The notes: generated by a model from the letters alone, not told the origin. A stretch of 44,771 bases of DNA from JAKSCF01 sp028279945 (GCA_028279945.1 JANQMT010000142.1:1-44771), one strand, 5' to 3'. Numbered from the stretch's first letter, positions 16,121 to 24,550 are shown. Translations and numbers: made by a program.

Positions 16121-17044
16121 ATGTCAGAGAATAAGGTGTCAAAATCAATGGATAGTAAGAAAAGATCTTGCTTTATCATTACCCCAATTGGGGATGAGGG
16201 TACTGAAATAAGAAGACATATTGATGGAATTATTGATGCGGCAATTATTCCGGTATTGGAGAATGAATTTGATGTTAAGGCTGCACATCATATAAATGAA
16301 CCTGGCAATATAACGAAACAAATTATTAAGCAAGTTTATGAATGTGATTTAGTAATTGCTAATTTAACCGGAAGAAACCCGAATGTAATGTATGAGCTTG
16401 CTTTAAGACATTCTATTGGAAAACCGACTATTATGATATGTGATAAAGAAACTACATTACCATCAGATATAATAAGTGAAAGGACAAATTTTTATATAAA
16501 TGATTCAAAAGGAGTTCTTGAATTAAGAAAAAAAATAAAAAAATGCCTTAATGAAATAGATTTTGAAAACACCGAACGAAAGAGCCCAATATATGATGCG
16601 TTGAGCGAAATAGAAATAGAAAGTATTCTTGTTAAGAAGGTTCAAAAGGAAAATCCACAGGATGCTGAGATTCTATCTTTAATTTTGGATAGAATAGATA
16701 GCCTGGAAAATAAAATAGCAACAAAAAATAGAAAAAAACTGATGGAAGAAGCTTATGAATCTTTCCAAATAGAAATAAGCTTTGATAAAATAAATAAGGA
16801 AGAGATAAAAAGCATCGTTGCTGAATTGATGGAAGAGTCGAAAAAATCATTGATGCACGCACTTATTGAAGACCCGCAGTTTCAATTAACACCAATTAGT
16901 ATTTCTATAATACTTATTTTCGATAAAGGAATTTATATTGAACCTAGAATAGCCAGTTTCGTGGAAATTTTTGACGAGGTTTTTGGTAGAAGGAAAATAG
17001 AATTCAGGGTAAACGTAAAGAAATCTAAATTAGTAACTGCCTAA
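16121..17044 (+). CDS. Nucleoside 2-deoxyribosyltransferase-like (DrHyd) protein, possible defence effector
   Basis: A 307-residue protein. Residues 16-110 match the nucleoside 2-deoxyribosyltransferase-like fold: CFIITPIGDEG with PIG at 22-24, DLVIANLTG, and NPNVMYELALRH with the catalytic-type Glu92. Proteins with this signature (called DrHyd or TIR-like in comparative genomics) occur in bacterial conflict systems, where they are predicted to cleave nucleotides or NAD-like substrates. Residues ~130-307 form a second, unrecognised domain with a basic helical segment (~195-210). The gene has a strong AAGGGGG ribosome binding site, follows a 55-aa gene and ends in a terminator, a compact cassette inserted before the packaging genes. 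Confidence 0.75.
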   Translation: MSENKVSKSMDSKKRSCFIITPIGDEGTEIRRHIDGIIDAAIIPVLENEFDVKAAHHINEPGNITKQIIKQVYECDLVIANLTGRNPNVMYELALRHSIGKPTIMICDKETTLPSDIISERTNFYINDSKGVLELRKKIKKCLNEIDFENTERKSPIYDALSEIEIESILVKKVQKENPQDAEILSLILDRIDSLENKIATKNRKKLMEEAYESFQIEISFDKINKEEIKSIVAELMEESKKSLMHALIEDPQFQLTPISISIILIFDKGIYIEPRIASFVEIFDEVFGRRKIEFRVNVKKSKLVTA

Positions 17045-17052
17045 TATACCGT

Positions 17053-17082
17053 AAGAGCCTAAACACATAGGGCTCTTTTTTA
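17053..17082 (+). terminator. Terminator closing the DrHyd cassette
   Basis: AAGAGCC (17053-17059), loop of about 11 bases, GGCTCTT (17071-17077) followed by TTTTT. It insulates the cargo cassette from the packaging operon. Confidence 0.85.
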
Positions 17083-17105
17083 ATACAAAAATGAAATTAA
17101 ACATA

Positions 17106-17116
17106 TAGTTAAACTA
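17106..17116 (+). promoter_or_regulatory. Palindrome upstream of terminase genes, candidate late operator
   Basis: TAGTTAAACTA is a perfect inverted repeat (5+1+5) located between the cassette terminator and the first packaging gene. No standard -35/-10 pair is evident nearby, as expected if late transcription needs the phage activator. Assignment is inference from position. Confidence 0.3.
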
Positions 17117-17132
17117 CATAGAGGGTGGTGAC

Positions 17133-17705
17133 GTGGGTTTAACACTTAAACAAGAAAAATTTGTACAAGAATTAATAAAAGGTAAGAGTCAAAGAGAATC
17201 ATATAAAATAGCTTACAACGCTAAAAAAATGGCCGATACGACAATAGATTCTCACGCTAGCAGATTGTTAAAAAATGACAAGGTTAGGGCAAGGTATAAT
17301 GAATTAAGGGACAAGGTTGTAAAAAGAGCAGAAAAAAAAGCGATTATTACAGCTGAGGAAGTCATGAGAGAAATTGCAAATATAGCCAAAGATGATATAT
17401 CAAACTATTTAGAATTTAGGACAGAAAGAACGGTTGTAGGACATGATGAAGAAACAGGCGAACCTATCATTGATTATGCACCAATAATTAATATAAAAGA
17501 TAGCAGAGATATAAACACAAAAAATGTATCTGAAGTGTCTCTTGGCGCCAATGGCTCATTTAAGTTTAAAACATATTGCAGAGATACAGCGTTGTATAAG
17601 TTGGCTGAGATCATGGGATTAAATGAAACAGCTAAAAGGAAACAGGAGCTAGCGGAAAAAAGATTTGAAGAAGAAAAGAACATTAATTCAAAAAAATATT
17701 GGTAG
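17133..17705 (+). CDS. terS: Terminase small subunit (Terminase_2 type)
   Basis: A 190-residue protein starting at GTG 17133 after GAGGGTGGTGAC. The N-terminus (LTLKQEKFVQELIKGKSQRE ... A..LLKNDKVRARYNEL) is the helix-turn-helix of the Terminase_2 small subunit family, which recognises phage DNA ends and loads the large subunit. The C-terminal half contains the usual strand-rich oligomerisation segment (NGSFKFKTYCRDTALYKLAE) and a charged tail. It begins the late operon. A second small-subunit-like gene of a different family occurs at 19331, so which one serves the large subunit is uncertain. Confidence 0.88.
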   Translation: MGLTLKQEKFVQELIKGKSQRESYKIAYNAKKMADTTIDSHASRLLKNDKVRARYNELRDKVVKRAEKKAIITAEEVMREIANIAKDDISNYLEFRTERTVVGHDEETGEPIIDYAPIINIKDSRDINTKNVSEVSLGANGSFKFKTYCRDTALYKLAEIMGLNETAKRKQELAEKRFEEEKNINSKKYW

Positions 17706-17713
17706 GTGATGGC

Positions 17714-18388
17714 ATGGCTGATAAAGTACATGCTTTTTATTGTTCTAAAAAATGGAAGGACCTTGCTTTCAATTTAAAAATAGAACGAGGCGGCAAGTGT
17801 GAGAGAACCGGACAAATATTTACTGATATGTCTCAGCTTATAGGGCATCACAAAATAGAACTCACAGAAGACAATGTTGATGACTCAAATATATCATTAA
17901 ATCCAGACCTTATAGAAATAATTAGCTTTAATCAGCACAATAAGGAACATAGGAGATTCGGTCATTCCAAGAAAGTATATATTGTATGGGGCGCGCCATT
18001 AAGCGGAAAGACTACAGCAGTTAGACAAATGATGCAATATGGAGATCTTATTCTTGATGTAGATAGTATCTGGCAGGCAGTAACCTTTCAGCAAGAATAT
18101 ATCAAGCCCAATAATGTTAGATTCAATATATTTGCATTAAGGGATAACTTGCTAGATCAGATCAAAACAAGATACGGCCAATTCTATGATGCATATATTA
18201 TCGGTGGTTATCCGGATAAATATGAACGTGAGAGATTGGCACAGACATTAGGAGCAGAGTTAATTTACTGTGAGAGCACAAAGGAGGAATGTTTAAATAG
18301 ACTAGCAAAAAGCGATAAGCCCAAAAGTTGGGAGAAGTATATTTTAGAATGGTGGGAAGTGTACGAAAGGAGTGAAATAATAAAATGA
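17714..18388 (+). CDS. HNH endonuclease fused to a P-loop kinase-like domain
   Basis: A 224-residue fusion. The start is ATG 17714 after TAGGTGATGG; an in-frame TTG at 17699 lacks a ribosome binding site. Residues 1-80 are an HNH-type domain: FYCSKKWKDLA, C-x-RTG, GHHKIELTEDN (His45-His46), and NQHNKEH (74-79). From residue 88 a P-loop begins: VYIVWGAPLSGKTT (93-101), followed by DVDSIW and IIGGYPDKYER, resembling polynucleotide or nucleoside kinases (AAA_33-like), with CEST marking a later strand. HNH nucleases beside terminase genes are needed for cos cleavage in several phages; the kinase domain could act on the cut ends. It overlaps the next gene by 4 bases. Confidence 0.8.
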   Translation: MADKVHAFYCSKKWKDLAFNLKIERGGKCERTGQIFTDMSQLIGHHKIELTEDNVDDSNISLNPDLIEIISFNQHNKEHRRFGHSKKVYIVWGAPLSGKTTAVRQMMQYGDLILDVDSIWQAVTFQQEYIKPNNVRFNIFALRDNLLDQIKTRYGQFYDAYIIGGYPDKYERERLAQTLGAELIYCESTKEECLNRLAKSDKPKSWEKYILEWWEVYERSEIIK

Positions 18389-18975
18389 GTGTAGTAGTGG
18401 CAATTAAAGATAATGATAGAGTTTGGGTAGGGTGTGATAGCCAAGTGACCAGAGGAGGTTGGACGAAAGAATCACTAGAGGGATGCTATAAAATATGGAA
18501 ACCATCGGATGACTGCAATATTGTTATGGGTGGCGTTGGGGTATTAAGAGATATAAATATATTATCCACAGCCACAGATTGGGTTGATGAACTGGCCAAA
18601 CACAAAGGTGTTGATGATAAATACATAATACGAACGGTCGTGCCAAAAATTTATAAAGAACTCGAGGATTATGGCAGACTTAAAATAAGAGATGGGATCA
18701 AATCTATGGAATCAGCGTTTATATTTGCCTATAAAGAAAAAGCGTATGAAATCGCTGGTGATGGTGCTGTTATCGAAAAAGACGATATGCTTATTGAAGG
18801 GTCAGGATATATTGCAGGTATGGGAGCATGGGACAGGATAAAAAATGAAGATATACCAGCAAAAGAAAAAGTTATACAAGTTATAAAAGCAAGTTGCAAT
18901 GTAGATTTGTATGTTAATTATCCTATTGTCATAATGAATACTAAAGATGATGAGGTTGAAATTATAGATAAGTAG
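18385..18975 (+). CDS. Proteasome/HslV-like Ntn hydrolase
   Basis: A 196-residue protein starting at ATG 18385 (AAGGAGTGA upstream). The N-terminus after Met removal, SVVVAIKDNDRVWVGCDSQV, aligns with the proteasome beta/HslV pattern: nucleophile position 1 (here Ser), Asp at position 17 in GCDSQ, and a Lys near position 35 in CYKIWK, with the GGVG loop after it. Later segments (SAFIFAYKEKAYEIAGDGAV and GSGYIAGMGAW) match further strands of the Ntn fold. Ser in place of Thr is compatible with N-terminal-nucleophile chemistry. It lies within the packaging module; a protease or amidase acting in virion maturation or on the host is possible. Confidence 0.78.
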   Translation: MSVVVAIKDNDRVWVGCDSQVTRGGWTKESLEGCYKIWKPSDDCNIVMGGVGVLRDINILSTATDWVDELAKHKGVDDKYIIRTVVPKIYKELEDYGRLKIRDGIKSMESAFIFAYKEKAYEIAGDGAVIEKDDMLIEGSGYIAGMGAWDRIKNEDIPAKEKVIQVIKASCNVDLYVNYPIVIMNTKDDEVEIIDK

Positions 18976-18987
18976 AGGTTGGTAAGA

Positions 18988-19206
18988 ATGAATGACAATG
19001 AAATAATAACGAGAACTGATGGGCTAACATTTGAAGAAGGAGAAGTGATGGATGCACTAATAACCGCATGGAATAAATTCATTAAAATTGAACGGCAGCA
19101 TTCCAGCGAATTAAACGATTTTGCAGCTGGAATTCATAGATGTCAAGACTTGCTTGCAGCAAGGATTGCAAGGAGAGAATACCCAGAAGGATGGCCGATT
19201 AAATAA
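18988..19206 (+). CDS. Small phage protein in packaging module, function unknown
   Basis: A 72-residue helical protein (TDGLTFEEGEVMDALITAWN ... HSSELNDFAAGIHRCQDLLA), start ATG 18988 with GAGG at 18975-18978; an upstream in-frame TTG is less well placed. The pattern is one I associate with small proteins next to terminase in Clostridia phages and prophages. No enzymatic residue or membrane helix is visible. The 124 bases after it hold no gene; they begin with a C-rich run (CCCCCCGG) and then become AT-rich. Confidence 0.6.
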   Translation: MNDNEIITRTDGLTFEEGEVMDALITAWNKFIKIERQHSSELNDFAAGIHRCQDLLAARIARREYPEGWPIK

Positions 19207-19330
19207 TCCCCCCGGTATACGTATTTTTTAGCTTATTAGAAATACTGAGAGGGCTTGTTCGTTTAATACACACTAAGATTTTGACTTTTCATTTCTGAAA
19301 TTCTAAAAACATTTGAAAGTTGGTGATAAC

Positions 19331-19654
19331 ATGGCAAATTCCGAGTTATCAATCGAGATAGGCCGACTCAAAGCTAAATTTAATAATGCAGATGAAAATA
19401 AACTTGAAACGCTCGAATCGCTTATAGAACAAGCAGCATTTGAGCGTATTTATTTGCGCAGACTTAATGAACAGGCTTTAGAATCGGGCTTGGTTAAATT
19501 TCATCCAGATAACCCTAAGATACAACAAGCTTTGCCTGTGTCGGGGGAGATCGCGAAGCATTCTGCAGCATTAACTAATATCATGGATAAGCTAATGAAG
19601 CACTTGGCGCCTGAACTGGATGAGTCGGATGACGGATTGAGTGATTATGAATAA
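19331..19654 (+). CDS. P27-family terminase small subunit
   Basis: A 107-residue protein starting at ATG 19331. Its second half (LNEQALESGLVKFHPDNPKI then ALPVSGEIAKHSAALTNIMDKLMKHL) matches the P27 family of terminase small subunits (Terminase_4). Its stop overlaps the large-subunit start by one base, the usual arrangement, so this is the more likely partner of the adjacent large terminase. The presence of another small-subunit family at 17133 is unusual. The C-terminus is acidic (ELDESDDGLSDYE). Confidence 0.85.
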   Translation: MANSELSIEIGRLKAKFNNADENKLETLESLIEQAAFERIYLRRLNEQALESGLVKFHPDNPKIQQALPVSGEIAKHSAALTNIMDKLMKHLAPELDESDDGLSDYE

Positions 19655-21366
19655 TGGAATTAAAAAATTCAAAATATCCTGGCTCATATCTTATAGAATA
19701 CTACGAAAAATGTAAATCAGGCGAAATTCTTATTGGTCAAGAATTAATGATAATGCTTGGTATGCTCATGGATGATATGAACAGTCCACTTTACCGCTTT
19801 GATATAACAGAGGCACATAAAAGAATTAAGTTCATAGAAAATGAATGCAAACATTCTATTAGCCCTTTTGCTGGAGAACCTTTTATTTTAGAGTTATGGC
19901 AAAAAGCATATCTTGAAGCCAAATATAGTTTTTATATGGAGATTGAGGGCAAGTGGCTTAGAAGGTTTATAAGAACTTTACTGCTCATCGGTAGAAAAAA
20001 CGGTAAAACAACACTCTGCGCAGCTGATGCATTAGCAGAGTTTTTTTGTGGTAATATTGGGACAAATATTATATGTGCTTCTAATGATTATGAACAGGCA
20101 GGACTTGTATTTGATGAAATAAATAATATGCGAGAAGAAAGTCCAAAACTTGAAAAGGTTAGCCGGAAAAATATTAAGGGTATATTTATGGGTAACCCAA
20201 AACAAAAGAAGAAGAAAGGTAAATTCAGCCGACAAAATAAAGCAAAAATAAAAAAACTATCTAAAAAGACAGGGGCCAAAGAGGGAAAAAATATTGATAA
20301 GGCAATTATCGATGAAGAACATGAAATGAAAGACAATACCCTTGTTGCTCCAATCATACAATCGACATCAACAAAAGATGAAGTGATGATTGATGAAATA
20401 TCCACAGAAGGATTCACCGAAGACGGTTATTTAGACAAATTATTAATAGAAGCGCGTCAAGTTTTAAAAAGTGAATTACATAGACCACGCTGGCTGCTAT
20501 GGATGTATACACAAGATTCAGAATCTGAAATATGGCAAGATCGTAAATCATGGGTAAAATCAAATCCTAATTTGGGAGTAGCTAAAAAATGGCATTATCT
20601 TGATGGTTTAATCGAGGAGGCAAAAACAAATAGCGCAACAAGAGCATTTGTGTTAGCGAAGGACTTCAACAGAAAACAATCGTCAGCTAATGCATGGCTT
20701 CAAGAATCAATAATAATCAACACAGCAACATTTAAAATAGAGGATTTTACGGGAGCATGGTACATAGCCGGCAATGACTTCATGGAAACAACCGATCTTT
20801 GCGCAAGTAAATTATTGCTTAAAAGACCGAATGATAACACAGTCTATTTTTTATCGCATTATTGGATCCCGGAGAGCAAGTTAGAATTAAGCCCAGATGA
20901 TGTGGATTACAAACAATGGGAAAAAGACGGATATCTAACAATCGTAGAAGGAAATAATGTTGATTCTTCTCTGGTTGCTGATTGGCAATATGAACTATTA
21001 AAAGACTATGATCTAAAACCTTTTAAATCAGGTTATGACAATAGATTTGCTAAAGACTATATAAATCGATTTGAAGAAATATTCGGCAAAGACATAACGG
21101 TCAATGTGCCGCAGGAATTTAAATGTTTAAGCAACCCAATGAGGCAGCTGGAGGCTGATTTGAGAGATAAGTTAGTCAACTACAATAATTGTTACGGGGA
21201 CTTAGTTTGTTTTAGGAATACAGGTTTCAAAACCGATACGGTAGGAAGAATAATGCCGTGTAAACAACAAAAAACAAAAAGAATAGACGGTACGGCAGCG
21301 GCGTTATGTTGTTATGCTGTGTATAGCTGGCATAAATCAGAATTTTTAACATTGATAGGTGGGTGA
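19654..21366 (+). CDS. terL: Terminase large subunit
   Basis: A 570-residue packaging ATPase-nuclease of the Terminase_1 (HK97/P27-type) family. Walker A is GRKNGKTT (113-120), Walker B is AIIDEEHEM with Asp220-Glu221-Glu222, and a Lys-rich loop (GNPKQKKKKGKFSRQNK) between them is typical of this family. The nuclease domain begins at AGNDFMETTDL (Asp near 368) and ends in a segment with RIDGTAAALCCYAVY. It cuts and pumps DNA through the portal encoded next. It starts on the stop of the P27 small subunit. Confidence 0.96.
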   Translation: MELKNSKYPGSYLIEYYEKCKSGEILIGQELMIMLGMLMDDMNSPLYRFDITEAHKRIKFIENECKHSISPFAGEPFILELWQKAYLEAKYSFYMEIEGKWLRRFIRTLLLIGRKNGKTTLCAADALAEFFCGNIGTNIICASNDYEQAGLVFDEINNMREESPKLEKVSRKNIKGIFMGNPKQKKKKGKFSRQNKAKIKKLSKKTGAKEGKNIDKAIIDEEHEMKDNTLVAPIIQSTSTKDEVMIDEISTEGFTEDGYLDKLLIEARQVLKSELHRPRWLLWMYTQDSESEIWQDRKSWVKSNPNLGVAKKWHYLDGLIEEAKTNSATRAFVLAKDFNRKQSSANAWLQESIIINTATFKIEDFTGAWYIAGNDFMETTDLCASKLLLKRPNDNTVYFLSHYWIPESKLELSPDDVDYKQWEKDGYLTIVEGNNVDSSLVADWQYELLKDYDLKPFKSGYDNRFAKDYINRFEEIFGKDITVNVPQEFKCLSNPMRQLEADLRDKLVNYNNCYGDLVCFRNTGFKTDTVGRIMPCKQQKTKRIDGTAAALCCYAVYSWHKSEFLTLIGG

Positions 21367-21370
21367 TAAA

Positions 21371-22621
21371 TTGGGAATTTTAAAATATTTAAAAGATGTA
21401 TTCAATCAAGATGGAGTATCTCAGTATTCGGCATGGCTTACAGATAGTCAGCCGATTTTTACATCGTTTGGCAAAGATATTTACCTTTCGGATTTTGTAA
21501 ATAATGCGATTGACCGAGTAGCAAGTGAAGTTAGCAAAATCGAATTTAAAAGCATCGTACAAAGTGGTGATGTCCTGCAAATTCAAAACGATGACATAAC
21601 CCGCCTGTTTAGATTTAAGCCTAATCCATTACAAACAACAAGCGATTTTTTCGCAAATGTCGAGTGGTTGCGCCGGAAAAACTGTAATGCTTTCATCTAT
21701 CCTAAGTATGAGCTGGTCACATTATCAGGAAGGAAAATAAAAAGATACATATCCTTTTATCCGTTAAAGCCTCAATTTATCTATATCGGTATAGGAGATG
21801 ACGGGGAGGTATGGGAGATCAAAATGGATTTTGAGGATGGGAGCACTTTTACATTGCCTTATTCAGATTTCATACACCTTAAATGGCGCAGAGGAGCAAA
21901 TACGGTTGTAGGTGGTGGTGATGATTACGGCAGAGTAAATGACTATGACGTGCTTAGAACTATTGAAGCATTAGACAAAACAATACAAGGGTTGCCTAAA
22001 AGTATTGAGGCTAGTTTACAAATAAAAGGCATATATCATGCTAAAGCATTAGCAGATGCGCAGAAGCTAAACAGCACGAGAGATGATTTTGAAAAACATA
22101 TAATCACGAGCAAGAGTGGAATGATTGCGACTGACTTAGCAGGAGAATTTACTCCTGTTAATATAAAGGCTCCTGAAATATCCGATACCGCTTTTAAATT
22201 TTTAAAATCAGTTATCCAAGAAAGATACGGTGTTTCAGCTGCAATTTTAAGCGGAGATTACACAGGCGAACAACACTCGGCCTTCTATCAGACGACTATA
22301 GAGGATTTTATTGTACAGTTTGAACAGGCATTTACAGCTTGTGTATATACGCCGAGAGAACTCGATGTAGGTCATAGAGTTAAATGTTATTATAGCAAAG
22401 TCAATTACATGTCCACTAGCGATAAGATGAACCTTGCTAATCTTGCAAAAGAAACAGGCATTATGACATTGAATCAAATTAATGAGATGTACGGCATAGA
22501 GCCTTTTGAACAAGGCAATAGACGGATTCAAAGCCTTAACTATGTAAATATAAATGATATTGACGCTTACCAGAAAGGGAAAGCGGGAGTAAAGGAGAGT
22601 GAGAATGATGAAAAAGAATGA
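21371..22621 (+). CDS. Portal protein (HK97 family)
   Basis: A 416-residue portal. The start TTG 21371 follows GGTGGGTGAT; an in-frame GTG at 21359 lies inside the terminase gene without room for a ribosome binding site. Family features: YLSDFVNNAIDRVASEVSKI near the N-terminus, NPLQTTSDFFANVEWL, FIHLKWRRGAN, and the C-terminal crown segment with GVSAAILSGDYTGEQHSAFY. It forms the dodecameric DNA gate at one capsid vertex. It overlaps the protease gene by a few codons, as is normal in HK97-type modules. Confidence 0.95.
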   Translation: MGILKYLKDVFNQDGVSQYSAWLTDSQPIFTSFGKDIYLSDFVNNAIDRVASEVSKIEFKSIVQSGDVLQIQNDDITRLFRFKPNPLQTTSDFFANVEWLRRKNCNAFIYPKYELVTLSGRKIKRYISFYPLKPQFIYIGIGDDGEVWEIKMDFEDGSTFTLPYSDFIHLKWRRGANTVVGGGDDYGRVNDYDVLRTIEALDKTIQGLPKSIEASLQIKGIYHAKALADAQKLNSTRDDFEKHIITSKSGMIATDLAGEFTPVNIKAPEISDTAFKFLKSVIQERYGVSAAILSGDYTGEQHSAFYQTTIEDFIVQFEQAFTACVYTPRELDVGHRVKCYYSKVNYMSTSDKMNLANLAKETGIMTLNQINEMYGIEPFEQGNRRIQSLNYVNINDIDAYQKGKAGVKESENDEKE

Positions 22622-23207
22622 ATGCGAAATCAGACTTATTGAAATGCGAGTAGTAGAAAACGAAGAAAATAGAATGATCATTGAGGGATACGCAATAACA
22701 TTTGATAAACCGGCCACACATGATTATGGACAAAGAAAATTTACTGAAACAATCAAAAAAGGAGCTTTAGCTAACACTGATATGAAAGATGTACCGCTTA
22801 AATACAATCACAATGATACTTGGTTAATAATTGCGAGAACAAGGAATAAATCATTACAGTTAATTGTTGATGATATTGGGCTGAAAATAAAAGCTGAATT
22901 ATTGGATACACAAAGTAACAGAGACATCTATAAGTCAATTCAAGCTGGATTGATTGACAAGATGTCTTTTGCATTTAATGTTGCAGATGGTGGTGATACA
23001 TGGACTTTTGGAGAAAAAGAGACTGTTCGAGAAGTAACAGACATTGCCAAATTGTGGGACGTATCGGTTGTGGATACGCCGTTTTATGATACCACATCAA
23101 TATATGCCCGTAGTCTTGAATTGCTGGATAGTGAGGAAAGAAAGCTGGAGAGCTTAAGGGAAAAAGAGATTCTTAAATTAAAAATCGAATTGAAAGGAAA
23201 GATGTAA
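22605..23207 (+). CDS. HK97-type prohead protease
   Basis: A 200-residue maturation protease; ATG 22605 (or 22608) is chosen for the AAAGGAG at 22592-22598. The catalytic His lies in LKYNHND, and the nucleophilic Ser in DKMSFAF, with the third element WDVSVVDTPFY, the signature of the S78/U35 family. It cleaves the capsid scaffold (delta domain) and itself during head maturation. It is encoded between portal and capsid genes in the standard order. The charged C-terminal helix (SLREKEILKLKIELKG) may aid capsid-scaffold contact. Confidence 0.93.
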   Translation: MMKKNECEIRLIEMRVVENEENRMIIEGYAITFDKPATHDYGQRKFTETIKKGALANTDMKDVPLKYNHNDTWLIIARTRNKSLQLIVDDIGLKIKAELLDTQSNRDIYKSIQAGLIDKMSFAFNVADGGDTWTFGEKETVREVTDIAKLWDVSVVDTPFYDTTSIYARSLELLDSEERKLESLREKEILKLKIELKGKM

Positions 23208-23209
23208 AA

Positions 23210-24493
23210 ATGGATAAAAAGAAACTATTAGCTTTACTGGCAAAGAAAAATGAAAGAAAGCAAGAAATTATAACCCAATCAGAGACATGTGAAGATGTTG
23301 AAGAACTGAGAAAACTCAGCGATGAACTTGACGGAGTCAACGAGGAAATAAGAAGTTTACAAGAAATGATAGCTGCTATTCCAGACGAAGGGCAAGAAGA
23401 TAGATCTAACCCAGCGGGCCTTGACGAAAATGGACAGGCGTTTAGAACTAGAGTTGTAAATGGAGAAATTCCGGGTATTGTTGTTTCAAATGCGGCAAGT
23501 GAACAAAGAAGTGCTGAAAAAGCGGAACAAAAAAACACAAAAGACAAATATAGCACTTTAGAATATCGTACAGCATTCATGAACTACGTACAACATGGCG
23601 TGATGACTCCTGAACTTAGAGCTGATGAGTATACTTCAACGACTGACGCAACAGCAGTTATTCCTACAACCATTGTAAAAGAAATCATTAAAACCTTAAA
23701 ACAATACGGGCAACTGTATAGCCGTGTCCGTAAACTTAATATAAAAGGCGGCGTAAAAGTTCCTATTTCTTCTGTTTCCCCAACTGCTACATGGATTACA
23801 GAAGGAAATGTATCAGAGAAAAAGAAAGCGAATATGAGTGGGGCTGTGACATTCTCTTACTATGGGTTAGAGTGCAAAATTGCGGCCTCCTTGTTAGCGG
23901 AAGAAACTACGCTTGATGTTTTCGAAGCTAATGTAATTGAACTTATTACAGAAGCAATGATGAAAGCTTTAGATGTTGGAATCGTATCCGGAGACGGTTC
24001 GGGAGAAATGACAGGGATTACTGTAGCTCCTGGGATTACTGTTGTAACGTTAAGCTCTTCTGACTTTGAGGATTGGTCTGCATGGAAAAAGAAAGTCTTT
24101 GCTAAACTTGGCATTAGATACAAAGCTGGTGCCGTATTCATGATGGCAAATGGAACCTTTGAAGGATACATCGACGGCATGACAGATGCTAACGGACAAC
24201 CTATCGGACGTGTAAACTACGGCATTACAGAAGGAGCGCAAGAAAGATTTGGAGGCAAAGAAGTACTTCTTGTCGAAGATGATGTAATTGCTAATTACGA
24301 TGATGCTGCTACAGATGAAGTTGTAACTGTATTTGGAAATTTAAGCAAATATGCTGTAAACAGTAATATGCAAATGACAATGTATAGATATTTGGATCAC
24401 GATACGAATCAGTGGATTGATAAAGCTATTTTAATAGTTGATGGCAAGGTGCTTGACTCTAACGCATTTATTGTCGTAAAGAAAGGCGTATAA
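23210..24493 (+). CDS. Major capsid protein (HK97 fold)
   Basis: A 427-residue capsid protein. The first ~110 residues are a charged coiled coil (delta/scaffold domain: KKLLALLAKKNERKQEI ... LDGVNEEIRSLQ), likely removed by the upstream protease. The mature region has the HK97 family hallmarks: TTIVKEIIKTLKQYGQLYSR, VKVPISSVSPTATWITEG, ALDVGIVSGDGSG and the C-terminal VFGNLSKYAVNSN. It follows the protease gene by 2 bases and is followed by a stem-loop that may tune expression of downstream genes. Confidence 0.95.
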   Translation: MDKKKLLALLAKKNERKQEIITQSETCEDVEELRKLSDELDGVNEEIRSLQEMIAAIPDEGQEDRSNPAGLDENGQAFRTRVVNGEIPGIVVSNAASEQRSAEKAEQKNTKDKYSTLEYRTAFMNYVQHGVMTPELRADEYTSTTDATAVIPTTIVKEIIKTLKQYGQLYSRVRKLNIKGGVKVPISSVSPTATWITEGNVSEKKKANMSGAVTFSYYGLECKIAASLLAEETTLDVFEANVIELITEAMMKALDVGIVSGDGSGEMTGITVAPGITVVTLSSSDFEDWSAWKKKVFAKLGIRYKAGAVFMMANGTFEGYIDGMTDANGQPIGRVNYGITEGAQERFGGKEVLLVEDDVIANYDDAATDEVVTVFGNLSKYAVNSNMQMTMYRYLDHDTNQWIDKAILIVDGKVLDSNAFIVVKKGV

Positions 24494-24504
24494 CAATCGA
24501 TTAA

Positions 24505-24524
24505 GGGGTGGCGTTAACCATCCC
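24505..24524 (+). other. Stem-loop after the capsid gene
   Basis: GGGGTGG (24505-24511) pairs with CCATCCC (24518-24524, one G-T) around a 6-base loop. No T run follows, so it is more likely a partial terminator, processing site or mRNA-stabilising hairpin protecting the capsid message. Confidence 0.5.
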
Positions 24525-24550
24525 AATTAATTTGAAATGGAGGTAAAAAA

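Noticed and set aside
19207..19330. cos site in the gap before the P27-like small subunit
   Set aside because: The C-rich run followed by AT-rich sequence is suggestive, but no symmetric nick site or repeats could be identified, so no claim is made.
22247..22717. 156-aa minus-strand frame across the portal/protease junction
   Set aside because: Overlaps two certain genes and lacks a ribosome binding site or recognisable domain.
23173..23580. 135-aa minus-strand frame opposite the capsid gene
   Set aside because: Fully antisense to the capsid delta domain, no ribosome binding site, Ser/Phe-rich composition typical of a complement of Lys/Glu-rich coding sequence.
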